Below, piece by piece: positions 42,802-51,432 of a stretch of DNA of 64,000 bases. Each line of letters begins with the position of its first letter. Within the stretch, counting starts at the first letter, position 1. The DNA comes from Rhodococcus sp. (in: high G+C Gram-positive bacteria) (lineage in GTDB: Bacteria > Actinomycetota > Actinomycetes > Mycobacteriales > Mycobacteriaceae). The notes beneath the pieces are model-generated. The model made no database searches. It saw only the letters and a list, made by a program, of their open reading frames with translations, and was not told where the DNA came from. Where the stretch lies: contig NZ_JAHFVG010000021.1 in assembly GCF_023264675.1 (NCBI RefSeq), positions 30,718 through 94,717 of the forward strand, in the 5' to 3' direction. Made by a program: the position numbers and the translations under genes.

Positions 42802-44217
42802 ATGTACGGTAACCATGTGCTGCTTCGTTCACTGAACCCACTTGCCGTCGCGCGCGGCGACGATATCCCCGACGCCGTCACCATCGGCGACGTCTCGCTC
42901 TCACGAGGCGACATTCTCGGTGCCGCCACGTCCGTGGCCGAGCGGGTGTCGCAGGCCGATCGTCTCGCCGTGCTGGCAACGCCGTCGGTCAAGACCGTGC
43001 TCGCGGTGGTGGGATGCCTCATCGCCGGTGTGACGGTGGTGCCGGTGCCGCCCGACGCCGGACCGGCCGAGCGTGAGCACATTCTGCGCGACTCGGGCGC
43101 TCAGGCTTGGCTCGGCGACGCGCCGGAGGACCCCGCAGGGCTGACGGTCCTTCCGGTTCGCCAGCACGCGCGGTCATGGCACAGCTACCCGGACCCGCAT
43201 CCGTCGTCGACGGCCTTCGTTCTCTACACCTCGGGGACCACAGGTCCGCCGAAGGGCGTCCTGATCTCGCGTGAGGCCATCGCTTCGGGAATCGATGCGT
43301 TGGCTCAGGCATGGCAGTGGACGTGGAAAGACACTCTGGTGCACGGCCTTCCGCTATTCCACGTGCACGGCCTGATCCTCGGTCTGCTCGGTCCGCTGCG
43401 GGTGGGCAGTCCTGTGATCCACACCATCAAACCGACGCCCGAGCGCTATGCCGCCGCTCGCGGAACACTGTATTTCGGGGTCCCGACTGTGTGGTCTCGC
43501 ATCGCAGCCGACGAGGATTCCGCCAGGGCGTTGTCTCATGCCCGTTTACTGGTATCCGGTAGCGCACCGTTGCCGGTTCCGGTGTTCGAGAAGCTGCGCG
43601 AACTCACCGGCCAGGCCCCGGTCGAGCGTTACGGCATGAGCGAAACCCTCATCACGCTGAGTACTCGCGCCGACGGCGAACGCAGGCCAGGTTCGGTCGG
43701 CCTCCCAGTCGCCGGCGTCGAGACCCGCCTTCGCGGCGAGAACGGCGACACACTCCCGCACGACGGCGAGGCTATCGGTGCGCTGCAGGTCCGCGGACCG
43801 ATGCTGTTCGACGGCTACCTGAACAACCCCGAGGCTACGGCGAAATCGTTCACCGAGGACGGCTGGTTCGACACCGGCGACGTCGCGCTGATCGAGCCCG
43901 ACGGATTCCACCGCATCGTGGGACGGGCATCGACGGACCTGATCAAGACCGGCGGCTACCGCGTCGGGGCAGGCGAGATCGAGACGGTACTGCTCGGACA
44001 TTCCTCGGTCGACGAGGTGGCGGTGATCGGGATTCCCGACGAGGATCTCGGCCAGCGGATCGTGGCATACGTCGTGGGCACGGAGGTCGACGCGCAGGTC
44101 TTGATCGACCTGGTCGGCTCGACGCTGTCGAACCACAAGCGCCCGCGAGAAATTCGGGTCGTCGATTCACTGCCTCGCAATGCGATGGGCAAGGTGCAGA
44201 AGAAGCAGCTAGGCTAG
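42802..44217 (+). CDS. fadD36: acyl-CoA/malonyl-CoA synthetase, FadD36-like
   Basis: A 471-residue ANL-family adenylating enzyme. The P-loop motif is 'FVLYTSGTTGPPKGVLISREA', A5 'ERYGMSETLITLSTRADGERRPGSVG', A7/A8 'GWFDTGDVALIEPDGFHRIVGRASTDLIKTGGYRVGAGEIE', and A10 lysine 'NAMGKVQKKQLG'. Its length and the 'GLPLFHVHGLILGLLGPLRVGS' block resemble malonyl- and FadD36-type synthetases. Either ATG 42802 or GTG 42817 may start it. The symbol follows M. tuberculosis Rv1193 by position and similarity; the substrate is not certain. Confidence 0.85.
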   Translation: MYGNHVLLRSLNPLAVARGDDIPDAVTIGDVSLSRGDILGAATSVAERVSQADRLAVLATPSVKTVLAVVGCLIAGVTVVPVPPDAGPAEREHILRDSGAQAWLGDAPEDPAGLTVLPVRQHARSWHSYPDPHPSSTAFVLYTSGTTGPPKGVLISREAIASGIDALAQAWQWTWKDTLVHGLPLFHVHGLILGLLGPLRVGSPVIHTIKPTPERYAAARGTLYFGVPTVWSRIAADEDSARALSHARLLVSGSAPLPVPVFEKLRELTGQAPVERYGMSETLITLSTRADGERRPGSVGLPVAGVETRLRGENGDTLPHDGEAIGALQVRGPMLFDGYLNNPEATAKSFTEDGWFDTGDVALIEPDGFHRIVGRASTDLIKTGGYRVGAGEIETVLLGHSSVDEVAVIGIPDEDLGQRIVAYVVGTEVDAQVLIDLVGSTLSNHKRPREIRVVDSLPRNAMGKVQKKQLG

Positions 44218-44799
44218 CCGGCCGAAACCGACTATTGCAGAGTCGGATCGGACATCGACGGTGTGCACTCGAATCTTTCCCGATTCGTTGCCGCCGACCG
44301 TCGTCACCGTGTCTCCGTCGACGGCGACCACGATGTTGGTGTGCTGGCCGATCCAACTGCTGTTGTCGTAGAGCACCACGTCACCCACTGTCGGCGCATA
44401 TCCCGTGGGCTCGAATCTGCCGTGATCCTGGTAGTACTCCGTGAGCGTGTAGACCCCCGGGATCCGCCAGCTTCCGGAATTCGGGTTGCTCAGCGGCTGA
44501 CCGGCTTCTCGCATGATCCAGCTGACGAAGTTGGCGCACCACGCCTCGTCGACTCCTTCGGAATAGAAGGTTCCCGGGCGCTGCTGCTCGTGCTCGCTGC
44601 GCAACAGATCGACCACCTGAGCTTGCGTCGGCGTCAACTGCGCGGTGTCGACGTCGGGAAACGCCGTCGTGTCCCACGGTAGGTAGCGGCTGGGAGCGAT
44701 CCAGAGCACCGCGCCTGCAACCACGACGACCACCGCGAGAATTCCCGCAATCCAACGGCCGATGCGGCGCCGCGGGCGAGTGGGTGAATCGATGCTCAT
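44209..44799 (-). CDS. membrane-anchored CHAP-type protein
   Basis: A 196-residue protein with one N-terminal membrane anchor ('IGRWIAGILAVVVVVAGAVLWIA') and an extracytoplasmic NlpC/P60-like CHAP domain. The catalytic cysteine is in 'DEAWCANFVSWIMREAG', the histidine in 'SWIGQHTNIVVAVDGDTVTTVGGN', preceded by 'VGDVVLYDN'. It likely cuts peptidoglycan peptides or amide bonds. The stop overlaps fadD36 by 9 bases on the other strand. Confidence 0.82.
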   Translation of the reverse strand: MSIDSPTRPRRRIGRWIAGILAVVVVVAGAVLWIAPSRYLPWDTTAFPDVDTAQLTPTQAQVVDLLRSEHEQQRPGTFYSEGVDEAWCANFVSWIMREAGQPLSNPNSGSWRIPGVYTLTEYYQDHGRFEPTGYAPTVGDVVLYDNSSWIGQHTNIVVAVDGDTVTTVGGNESGKIRVHTVDVRSDSAIVGFGRLA

Positions 44800-45108
44800 G
44801 TCACGAATGTACCGGCTGCCGGAAGCCCCTCGCAGGCGATGATCGGTGGCCGACGGGATGCCGGGTGGGGCTGCGCGGTTCTTCGCCGGAGAGTCGCGCG
44901 ATCTCGAGGCCGTGCGGGGGGGCGTTGGCCGCCGAGTGCTACTCAGTCTCACCGCTGGAAGGGGTTCGGATGCCCGAGAGAGGTTCGAATTATCCGAATA
45001 AAGCTGCGTCAGTGGTTATTTGGTGACTTTGTCGTTGGGATCGGCTAGGGTCTAAGTATCGAACATGTGTTCGAGTATCTGGAGTCGACTACATCCTAGG
45101 GGGCATGT
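44800..45108. other. divergent intergenic region with LexA box
   Basis: About 310 bases between the CHAP gene and the DUF222/HNH gene. The left half shows no coding sense. The right part is AT-richer, with a candidate -10 (CTAAGTAT, 45052-45059) touching the LexA box, and AGGGGG as ribosome site at 45099-45103. Confidence 0.6.
45059..45074 (+). promoter_or_regulatory. SOS (LexA) box
   Basis: TCGAACATGTGTTCGA is a perfect match to the actinobacterial LexA-binding consensus TCGAAC-N4-GTTCGA. It ends 34 bases before the start codon of the DUF222/HNH gene and overlaps the presumed -10 region, where LexA would block RNA polymerase. I saw no other perfect copy in the window. Confidence 0.85.
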
Positions 45109-45855
45109 ATGAGCGGTGATGGCTCCCAGCTTCTGCTCGACGCCGCGGTGACCGCTCGACGCACCCACAACGCGTCGCATGCGGGCGCCCTTGTCGCCGC
45201 CGCGGCGTTCTACGACGCCCGAGTTGCCGAGTTCGACCTGGACTCCGTCCCCCGCCCGCTCGACGCCGAGCGCATAGCTCAGTCGAGCGTGATGAACGAA
45301 CTGGCTGCGCGATTCACCACCACTGCAGCGATTGTCGAGAGCGCCCTGAATGTGTGGTGGGGTAGCAGGTCTGCCTACCTGGAGCTCTTCGTCGAAGGCC
45401 GAATCACGTTCGAGGTGCTTCGTACCATTCGTGATCACACGCTCGGAGCTCCACCGAACATCCTTGCGCTTCTCGAGCCTGACATCATCACCGCGACACG
45501 TCATTTCGAACGAACTCGTCTCGGCCGTGAAATCGACCGCATGATCACCGCGCATGATCCCGATTTCGACTCTCGGGCGCGCAAGCGTGCGTCGGCGACC
45601 ACGAAGAAGGTTCGGATCACAGCCCTGCCACGCGGCATGGCACGGATGGCCGCAGTCATCGGCGCCAGGGATGCCGCCGAACTCACTGCCCTGCTCGACG
45701 CCGAATGCACCCACGTGTGCGCTCTCGATCCACGCAGCCTCGACACCCGCAGGTCCGAAGCCTTCACCGCTCTCATGCGCGGCGGGCATCTGACGTGCCT
45801 GTGCGGTTACCCCGATTGCGTTGTCGCTGAATCCAACAGCGGCGGGGGTGCCGCG

Positions 45856-45915
45856 AACCCGGATGATTCGAACCCGGATGATTCGAGCGTTGCTGATTCG
45901 AGCGCTGCTGATTCA
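45856..45915. repeat. 15-bp tandem repeat in the DUF222 linker
   Basis: Four 15-bp units: aacccggatgattcg twice, then agcgttgctgattcg and agcgctgctgattca. They encode xPDDS and SxADS five-residue repeats. The length keeps frame, so the linker can expand or contract. Confidence 0.75.
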
Positions 45916-46080
45916 AACACAGCTGGGCATGGCGGCGTCCCCGGTAACGGCGGAGCGGGTGAAGGCAAGTCTGGCGCGGGCGATAGTCGGGCTGATGCGG
46001 ACGAAGAGCACGCAGGCAGTCGCGATGGATCCGCAGCGGGAAGTGCTGATAGCAAAGGTGGGAGTGGGGACGGCTCGGCA

Positions 46081-46140
46081 GGCGGTGGCCCGGCAGGCGG
46101 TGGTGCGGCAGGCGGTGGTGCGGCAGGCGGTGGTGCGGCA
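46081..46140. repeat. 15-bp Gly/Ala tandem repeat in the DUF222 linker
   Basis: Four copies of ggcggtggtgcggca (first with cc for tg) code for repeated GGGAA. Adjacent sequence continues as a degraded fifth copy. It is a classic slippage array in a flexible linker. Confidence 0.85.
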
Positions 46141-47480
46141 GGCGGTGGCGGAGTCCCGGATTCCGGACGTCAGCCCGAGGGTGCCACTTCTACGCCGTCA
46201 GTACCTCTGGTCCACATCACAGCTGATCTCGAAACCTTACTCGGCCTGCACAATCGCTCTGCCTACCTGCACGGATACGGACCGCTCGATCCCGACACCA
46301 TTCGTGCACTGGCAGCCGACAGCACGTGGCAGATCATCTTCACTGCCAGTCGCCGATACCTCGACACTCTCAGCGACTGCGACCACTGTCTCGATCCGGA
46401 TCCGCCCTCGGACGATCCAATCGAACACACACCGCAGTGCCCGTGCACCTGCGGCGCCCCGGCACGGGCCGACGGCGGCAACTCCTACGACACCTTCCGA
46501 ACAGGACGAAGCGAAAAGATCGCCGACCTCGTGGACAACGCAGCACGCGAATCCGACGATCACGCCCGATCGATGCCGGTGCGTATGGCGGCACCGACCG
46601 CGGAACAGAGAAAGGACGACCGACGACGCCGGGATCTGATCACTCCGAACCCGAACCCGAACCCGGATCCTCGTTCCCCTGATCCTGATCGCACGCTGGA
46701 CGGTGAAACTTCCGACACCGGCGCTGGTCGACCCGATGGCACTGCTGGACCGAACGCCCCTGCTGGACTGAACGACGCTGCTGGATCGAACGGCACTGCT
46801 GGACGCGATGGCGCCGATGGCGCCGAGGGATCCGGTGTTCTGTGGTACCCCGATGACGTGGCGAACGCCGGCGGACCCGAACCGACCAGCACCACGCCGG
46901 ACCTCGTTCTCGGCCGCACCGCAGCCCTGCCCGCAGGCTGCGTGCCGTCCCGCGGAGATCAGGAATCGACCGGGCCGCACCCGCCGGCACCACCGCGACC
47001 CACACCGGCAGCACTGGCGGATCACTACCTCACCCTCGTCATCGCAGACCCGACCCACAGTCACGCCGAACACCCCGACGGGCATGGGGGACATCCCATG
47101 CCGCCACCGGGAGCGCTCAGTTACACCCCGGGCACGGCTCTCGCTCTCTGGGTGCGCGCCCACCATCCGACGTGCCGCCATCCCGGCTGCAACGTTCCTT
47201 CTTCGCGCTGCGACCTCGACCACATCGTCGAGTTCGATCACGCGACCCGGTGCGCGGCGGCTGGACCGTTCGCGCCAATCTGGCGCCCTTCTGCCGCACC
47301 CATCACAACCTCAAAACAAGCAGGCACTGGAGCACCGAACTTCTTCCCTACGACGTCATCCACGTCACGGACCCGCTCGGAAACCACTACTTCTCACCAC
47401 CCGAACTATGAACGGAGCGATCGTGTTTCAGTCCACTGTCTCCGCAGGCTTGACCTTCGGCCTACCGGAACCTCGATGAT

Positions 47481-48548
47481 GTGGAGGTGACCCAATCGGA
47501 ATCGATGACCATCGGAGCGTTTTCGCGCGCAACGGGGCTCAGTCCCGGCGCATTGAGGTTCTACTCGGATTCGGCGCTGCTGAGTCCGCACAGCGTCGAC
47601 ACGTCCTCGGGCTACCGGTACTACACCCACGATCAGATCGAACGAGCCGTGACGATCAGGCGGCTGCGTGAGACCGGGATGCCGCTCGACGCCATATCGC
47701 GGGTCTTGGGAGGCGACGTCGAGACCATCGCGCAGCATCTAACGAATCTGATCGACGAGGTCGGTCGTGCACGACGAACAGCTGCAGATCTTCATGGAGC
47801 ATCGGATACAGAAAGTAGAAAAAACGTGCTGACACTCAACGGGCCGGTATTCGCGGCGGCGATCGATCAGATCCTCGGAGCGACCGGGCATCATCCGGAT
47901 CATCCCGTCCTCGGGGGCGTCTATGTCGAAACGGCGGGATCGGTGATGACGCTGACGGCTACCGACAGATTCAGGCTTGCCACCCGAACAGTGGTTGTCG
48001 AACAGTCGGATTCGGGGAATCTGTCCGCGGGGGATCTGACCGCGGTGATCGATGGTGATGATCTCCGCGCTGCGTTGCCGGCAATCCGGGCTCGGCATCG
48101 GGTGCAGATGGCATTCGGTGATTCGGGCGTCGTGTTCGGGCCGGATACACCGTTCTGCCGGACGTTGACAGAACAGTTCCCGGACTACCGGTCGATGCTG
48201 GAGTCATTGCCCGCCGTGGTGACTCGCGTGGTCGTCGAGCGTAGCGAGCTGACGAAGGCAATCGAAGACCATCAAGGCCAGTATCTGTCGCTCGTCGTCA
48301 CCGACGGAACTCTTCGCGTATCGGCCCTCGGATCGGGCGATGCCACCGATGTCCGAGCGGTGGTGTCCGGTCCCGACGTCGAACTCGCCTTCGCGATGAC
48401 GACGCTCTACCCGGCGATCACCCCGGTGGTGGGTCCTGAACTCATGCTCGACGTCTCGGGCCCGAACATGCCCGTCGTGATCAGATCCGCGGACGACGGC
48501 GACCTGACGACGCTCGCGATGCCGATCGACGCCGACGGTGTCGAATGA
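47481..48548 (+). CDS. MerR HTH fused to DNA polymerase III beta-clamp domains
   Basis: A 355-residue protein with a rare architecture. Residues about 9-80 are a MerR winged helix ('MTIGAFSRATGLSPGALRFYSDSALLSPHSVDTSSGYRYYTHDQIERAVTIRRLRETGMPLDAISRVLGG'). Residues about 115-350 resemble the second and third domains of the beta sliding clamp: 'FAAAIDQILGATGHHPDHPVLGGVYVET', 'LTATDRFRLATRTVVVE' (clamp TDxxRLA) and 'EQFPDYRSMLESLPAVVTRVVVERSELTKAIE' (clamp FPDYR). The true first clamp domain is missing. GTG 47481 is given; ATG 47505 is an alternative. It starts 70 bases after the frameshifted HNH gene, same strand, and may share its LexA-controlled promoter. Confidence 0.85.
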   Translation: MEVTQSESMTIGAFSRATGLSPGALRFYSDSALLSPHSVDTSSGYRYYTHDQIERAVTIRRLRETGMPLDAISRVLGGDVETIAQHLTNLIDEVGRARRTAADLHGASDTESRKNVLTLNGPVFAAAIDQILGATGHHPDHPVLGGVYVETAGSVMTLTATDRFRLATRTVVVEQSDSGNLSAGDLTAVIDGDDLRAALPAIRARHRVQMAFGDSGVVFGPDTPFCRTLTEQFPDYRSMLESLPAVVTRVVVERSELTKAIEDHQGQYLSLVVTDGTLRVSALGSGDATDVRAVVSGPDVELAFAMTTLYPAITPVVGPELMLDVSGPNMPVVIRSADDGDLTTLAMPIDADGVE

Positions 48549-48704
48549 GGCTGCTACTGTCGCGTTCGTGACCGCAACCCACGTGACCGCCTCCGTGCTG
48601 GTCCGGCGGCGCACGATCGACTATGGGTTCGTGTGCGCTTCTCGTTGTCGCCTCACCTGATCCAACCAATCAGGCCAGGTTCGTCACACAGGAGAGGCAC
48701 CCCC

Positions 48705-49217
48705 ATGTCCACAGCTCTGTCCCACCTCGGATCGGTCACGTCGGCCACGAAGCAAGCGGTCGACGCCGATCCCAAGAATGCACATGCAGTCTTTCGGGCA
48801 ACAGCATCGGCGCACGACGCCGTCGCGAGCACCGTCGAGATCGGCAAGTTCAGCGTCGAGGTCGACGAACCCCCAGCCCTCGGCGGTGAGAACACCGCGC
48901 CCAACCCGGTCGAGTACTACCTCGCGTCGCTGCTGTCCTGCCAGGTGGTGACCTACCGCGTGTGGGCCGACAAACTCGGAATCGTCGTCGACGACATCAA
49001 GGCTCGGGCCGAGGGCGACCTCGACGTTCGGGGGTTCTTCGGTTTCGACGAGAGCGTGCGCGCCGGTTTCGGCGAGGTCCGCGTCGTGGTGAAGGTGACC
49101 GGACCGGAGACACGTGAGCGGTACGAGGAATTGCACGAGGCAGTCGACGCGCACTGCCCGGTGCTCGACCTCACGCGCAACCCGACCCCCATCCTGACAA
49201 CCCTCGAAACGGACTGA
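48705..49217 (+). CDS. OsmC-family protein
   Basis: A 170-residue OsmC/Ohr-type protein: 'FSVEVDEPPALGGENTAPNPVEYYLASLLSCQVVTYRVWADKLGI' contains the PxE and the reactive cysteine in LLSCQ. The second cysteine of the Ohr pair appears in 'DAHCPVLDLTRNPTP' (HCP). So both redox cysteines are there, in keeping with a peroxide-reducing role. ATG 48705 has GGAGAGG upstream. The stop lies 3 bases before metY. Confidence 0.9.
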   Translation: MSTALSHLGSVTSATKQAVDADPKNAHAVFRATASAHDAVASTVEIGKFSVEVDEPPALGGENTAPNPVEYYLASLLSCQVVTYRVWADKLGIVVDDIKARAEGDLDVRGFFGFDESVRAGFGEVRVVVKVTGPETRERYEELHEAVDAHCPVLDLTRNPTPILTTLETD

Positions 49218-49220
49218 AGC

Positions 49221-50516
49221 GTGAGCGAGAGATCATTCGGACTGCGTACGCGCGCGATTCACGCGGGTGCCAGGCCTGACCCGTCGACCGGCTCGCGTGC
49301 GGTGCCGATCTACCAGACGGCAGGGTACGTATTCGAGAACTCGGCGGATGCGGGTGATCTCTTCGCTCTGCAGAAGTACGGAAATGTGTACAGCCGCATC
49401 GCCAATCCCACGGTGGCCGCCCTCGAAGAACGAATTGCCAGCCTCGAGGGCGGCATCGGGGCCGTGGCTTTCGCGAGCGGTCTCGCGGGCGAGTTCGCAG
49501 TGTTCGCCGCGCTCGCGGGTTCCGGTGATCACATCGTCGCCGCTGCCGGTTTGTACGGCGGGACGGTCACTCAGCTCGATGTGACGCTGAGGCGATTCGG
49601 CGTCGACACATCGTTCGTCGAAGGAACCGATCCGCAGGATTACGCGGCAGCGGTCACCGACCGGACCAAGTTGATCTACGTCGAGATCATCGGTAACCCT
49701 TCGGGTGAGATCGCCGACCTGGAGGGATTGGCCCAAGTGGCGCACGACAACGGGATTCCGTTGGTCGTCGATGCCACGATGGCGACTCCGTGGCTGTGCC
49801 GACCGATCGAATTCGGCGCCGACATCGTGGTGCACTCGGCAACCAAATTTCTCGGAGGGCATGGTTCGACACTCGGGGGAGTGGTGGTCGAAGCCGGCCG
49901 TTTCGATTGGGGCTCCGGCAAATTCCCGCAGATGACCGATCCGGTCGCGTCGTACGGCGGACTTTCGTGGTGGGGCAACTTCGGCGAATACGGCTTCCTG
50001 ACGAAGCTGCGGAGCGAGCAGTTGCGTGACATCGGTGGTTCGCTCCCGGCTCAGTCGGCGTTCACCCTCATTCAAGGTGTGGAGACGCTGCCGCAGCGGA
50101 TGGACGCACACGTGGTCAATGCCCGGGCCATCGCGGAGTGGCTCGAACAAGATCCACGTATCGACTACGTGACATGGGCGGGCCTCGAAGGCCATCCGCA
50201 TCACGAGCGTGCGAAGCGCTATCTGCCTTCGGGGCCTGGCGCGGTGTTCGCGTTCGGAATCGACGGCGGCCGCGAAGCGGGTCAGAAGTTCGTCGAAAGC
50301 GTGCAGATCGCCAGTCATGTCGCGAATATCGGTGATGTCCGCACACTCGTCATCCATCCGGGGAGCACCACGCATCGACAGCTCTCCGACGAGCAATTGC
50401 GCGGCGCCGGAGTGGGACCGGAACTGGTGCGCATCAGCGTAGGCCTCGAAGACGTCGAAGATCTGCAGTGGGATCTCGATCAGGCATTGACCCTTGCAAC
50501 CGGACGGGAGCGGTGA
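49221..50516 (+). CDS. metY: O-acetylhomoserine sulfhydrylase/aminocarboxypropyltransferase MetY
   Basis: A 431-residue PLP enzyme of the Cys/Met metabolism family, forming homocysteine from O-acetylhomoserine and sulfide. 'LRTRAIHAGARPDPSTGSRAVPIYQTAGYVFE', 'YSRIANPTVAALEERIASLEGG', the PLP lysine in 'VVHSATKFLGGHGSTLGGVVVE' and 'HPGSTTHRQL' are the family blocks. GTG start 49221. The stop overlaps the start region of the CoA-binding gene, and the two are probably one operon. Confidence 0.95.
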   Translation: MSERSFGLRTRAIHAGARPDPSTGSRAVPIYQTAGYVFENSADAGDLFALQKYGNVYSRIANPTVAALEERIASLEGGIGAVAFASGLAGEFAVFAALAGSGDHIVAAAGLYGGTVTQLDVTLRRFGVDTSFVEGTDPQDYAAAVTDRTKLIYVEIIGNPSGEIADLEGLAQVAHDNGIPLVVDATMATPWLCRPIEFGADIVVHSATKFLGGHGSTLGGVVVEAGRFDWGSGKFPQMTDPVASYGGLSWWGNFGEYGFLTKLRSEQLRDIGGSLPAQSAFTLIQGVETLPQRMDAHVVNARAIAEWLEQDPRIDYVTWAGLEGHPHHERAKRYLPSGPGAVFAFGIDGGREAGQKFVESVQIASHVANIGDVRTLVIHPGSTTHRQLSDEQLRGAGVGPELVRISVGLEDVEDLQWDLDQALTLATGRER

Positions 50517-50998
50517 TGACCACCAGGACATGGCAGGGGCCCTCGGCTCCCGAACGGCTCAGGATTCTGCGTGCAACCAAGACCGTGGCGATCGTCGGCG
50601 CGTCCAAGAATCCCTCACGCGCAAGCTATTTCGTCAACAAGTACCTCTCGTCTACCAGTGATTATCGGATCTTCCTGGTCAATCCGACGATCACCGAGAT
50701 CGAGGGAACCACGGTCTACCCGACGCTGGCAGATCTGCCGGAGGCACCTGATCTGGTCGACGTGTTCCGCAAATACGACGACCTTCCGTCAGTGCTGGAC
50801 GAGACGATCGCGGTGAAGGCGAAAACCATCTGGTTGCAGCTTGGACTGTGGCACGAGCAGGTGGCCCACGACGGCGAGGCGGCGGGATTGAACGTGGTGA
50901 TGGACCGCTGCCTCAAGATCGAACACGCACGGTTCCACGGTGGGCTTCACCTCGCGGGGTTCGACACCGGAGTCATCGACTCCCGTCGGTCGCGCTGA
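50516..50998 (+). CDS. CoA-binding (Rossmann) domain protein
   Basis: A 160-residue stand-alone CoA-binding domain of the YccU type: 'TVAIVGASKNPSRASYFVNKYLSST', 'IFLVNPTITEIEGTTVYPTLADLPEAPDLVDVFRKYDDLPSVLDETI', 'KTIWLQLGLWHEQVAHDGEAAGLNVVMDRCLKIEHARF'. It binds CoA or acyl-CoA by analogy. In many genomes this small protein sits beside metY, as here. ATG at 50516 overlaps the metY stop. Confidence 0.9.
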   Translation: MTTRTWQGPSAPERLRILRATKTVAIVGASKNPSRASYFVNKYLSSTSDYRIFLVNPTITEIEGTTVYPTLADLPEAPDLVDVFRKYDDLPSVLDETIAVKAKTIWLQLGLWHEQVAHDGEAAGLNVVMDRCLKIEHARFHGGLHLAGFDTGVIDSRRSR

Positions 50999-50999
50999 C

Positions 51000-51419
51000 G
51001 TGCCGGACTACGATCTTCAGCGGTTCGTCGACGCGCAGGATGCGGTCTGGCCTGCGGTGCGGAAGGAGTTGAAAGCAGGACGGAAGCAGACACATTGGAT
51101 GTGGTTCGTGTTTCCACAGCTCTCCGGTCTCGGCCTCAGCGCCACCGCGCAGCACTTTGCGATCGCAGATCTGGAGGAGGCGAAGCTCTACCTGTCGCAC
51201 GAGGTCCTCGGGCCGAGGCTGCAGCAGGCGGCAACGCTGGTGGACAAGGTCGAGGGCAAGTCGATCAGCGAGATCTTCGGCTACCCCGACGACCTGAAAC
51301 TGCATTCGTCGATCACGTTGTTCGCCGAAGCTGGACCGAACATCGCGGTGTTCGGCAGGCTGCTGAGCAAGTACTTCGACGCAAAGCCGGACGAGAAAAC
51401 TCTCGATCTACTCGATTGA
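51000..51419 (+). CDS. DUF1810-family protein
   Basis: A 139-residue DUF1810 protein. 'DLQRFVDAQDAVWPAVRKELKAGRKQTHWMWFVFPQLSGLGLSATAQHFAI' and 'DDLKLHSSITLFAEAGPN' are the family signature. The function is not known. GTG at 51000 lies 1 base after the preceding stop, so it is co-translated with the CoA-binding gene. Confidence 0.92.
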   Translation: MPDYDLQRFVDAQDAVWPAVRKELKAGRKQTHWMWFVFPQLSGLGLSATAQHFAIADLEEAKLYLSHEVLGPRLQQAATLVDKVEGKSISEIFGYPDDLKLHSSITLFAEAGPNIAVFGRLLSKYFDAKPDEKTLDLLD

Positions 51420-51432
51420 CTAACATCAGGAA

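Larger units (their letters stand above)
45109..47411 (+). pseudogene. DUF222/13E12-family HNH endonuclease, frameshifted
   Basis: Large protein with an N-terminal DUF222 domain (about residues 1-240), a long Gly/Ala/Asp/Ser-rich low-complexity middle (about 245-365 and 500-600) and a C-terminal HNH nuclease. 'HHPTCRHPGCNVPSSRCDLDHIVEFDH' is in the starting frame, but the rest of HNH ('DPVRGGWTVRANLAPFCRTHHNLKT') is in the next frame, ending at 47411. One G is missing at about 47243-47244. Unshifted reading runs on to 47490 with an unrelated tail. It is either a broken gene or a sequence error. A LexA box lies upstream. The family is the mycobacterial 13E12 repeat family. Confidence 0.85.

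Noticed and set aside
49150..49221. SAM riboswitch ahead of metY
   Set aside because: Only 3 bases separate the OsmC stop from the metY start, and no riboswitch-like fold was seen.
49233..50531. Open frame antisense to metY
   Set aside because: A by-product of GC-rich codon usage; metY has all PLP-family motifs.
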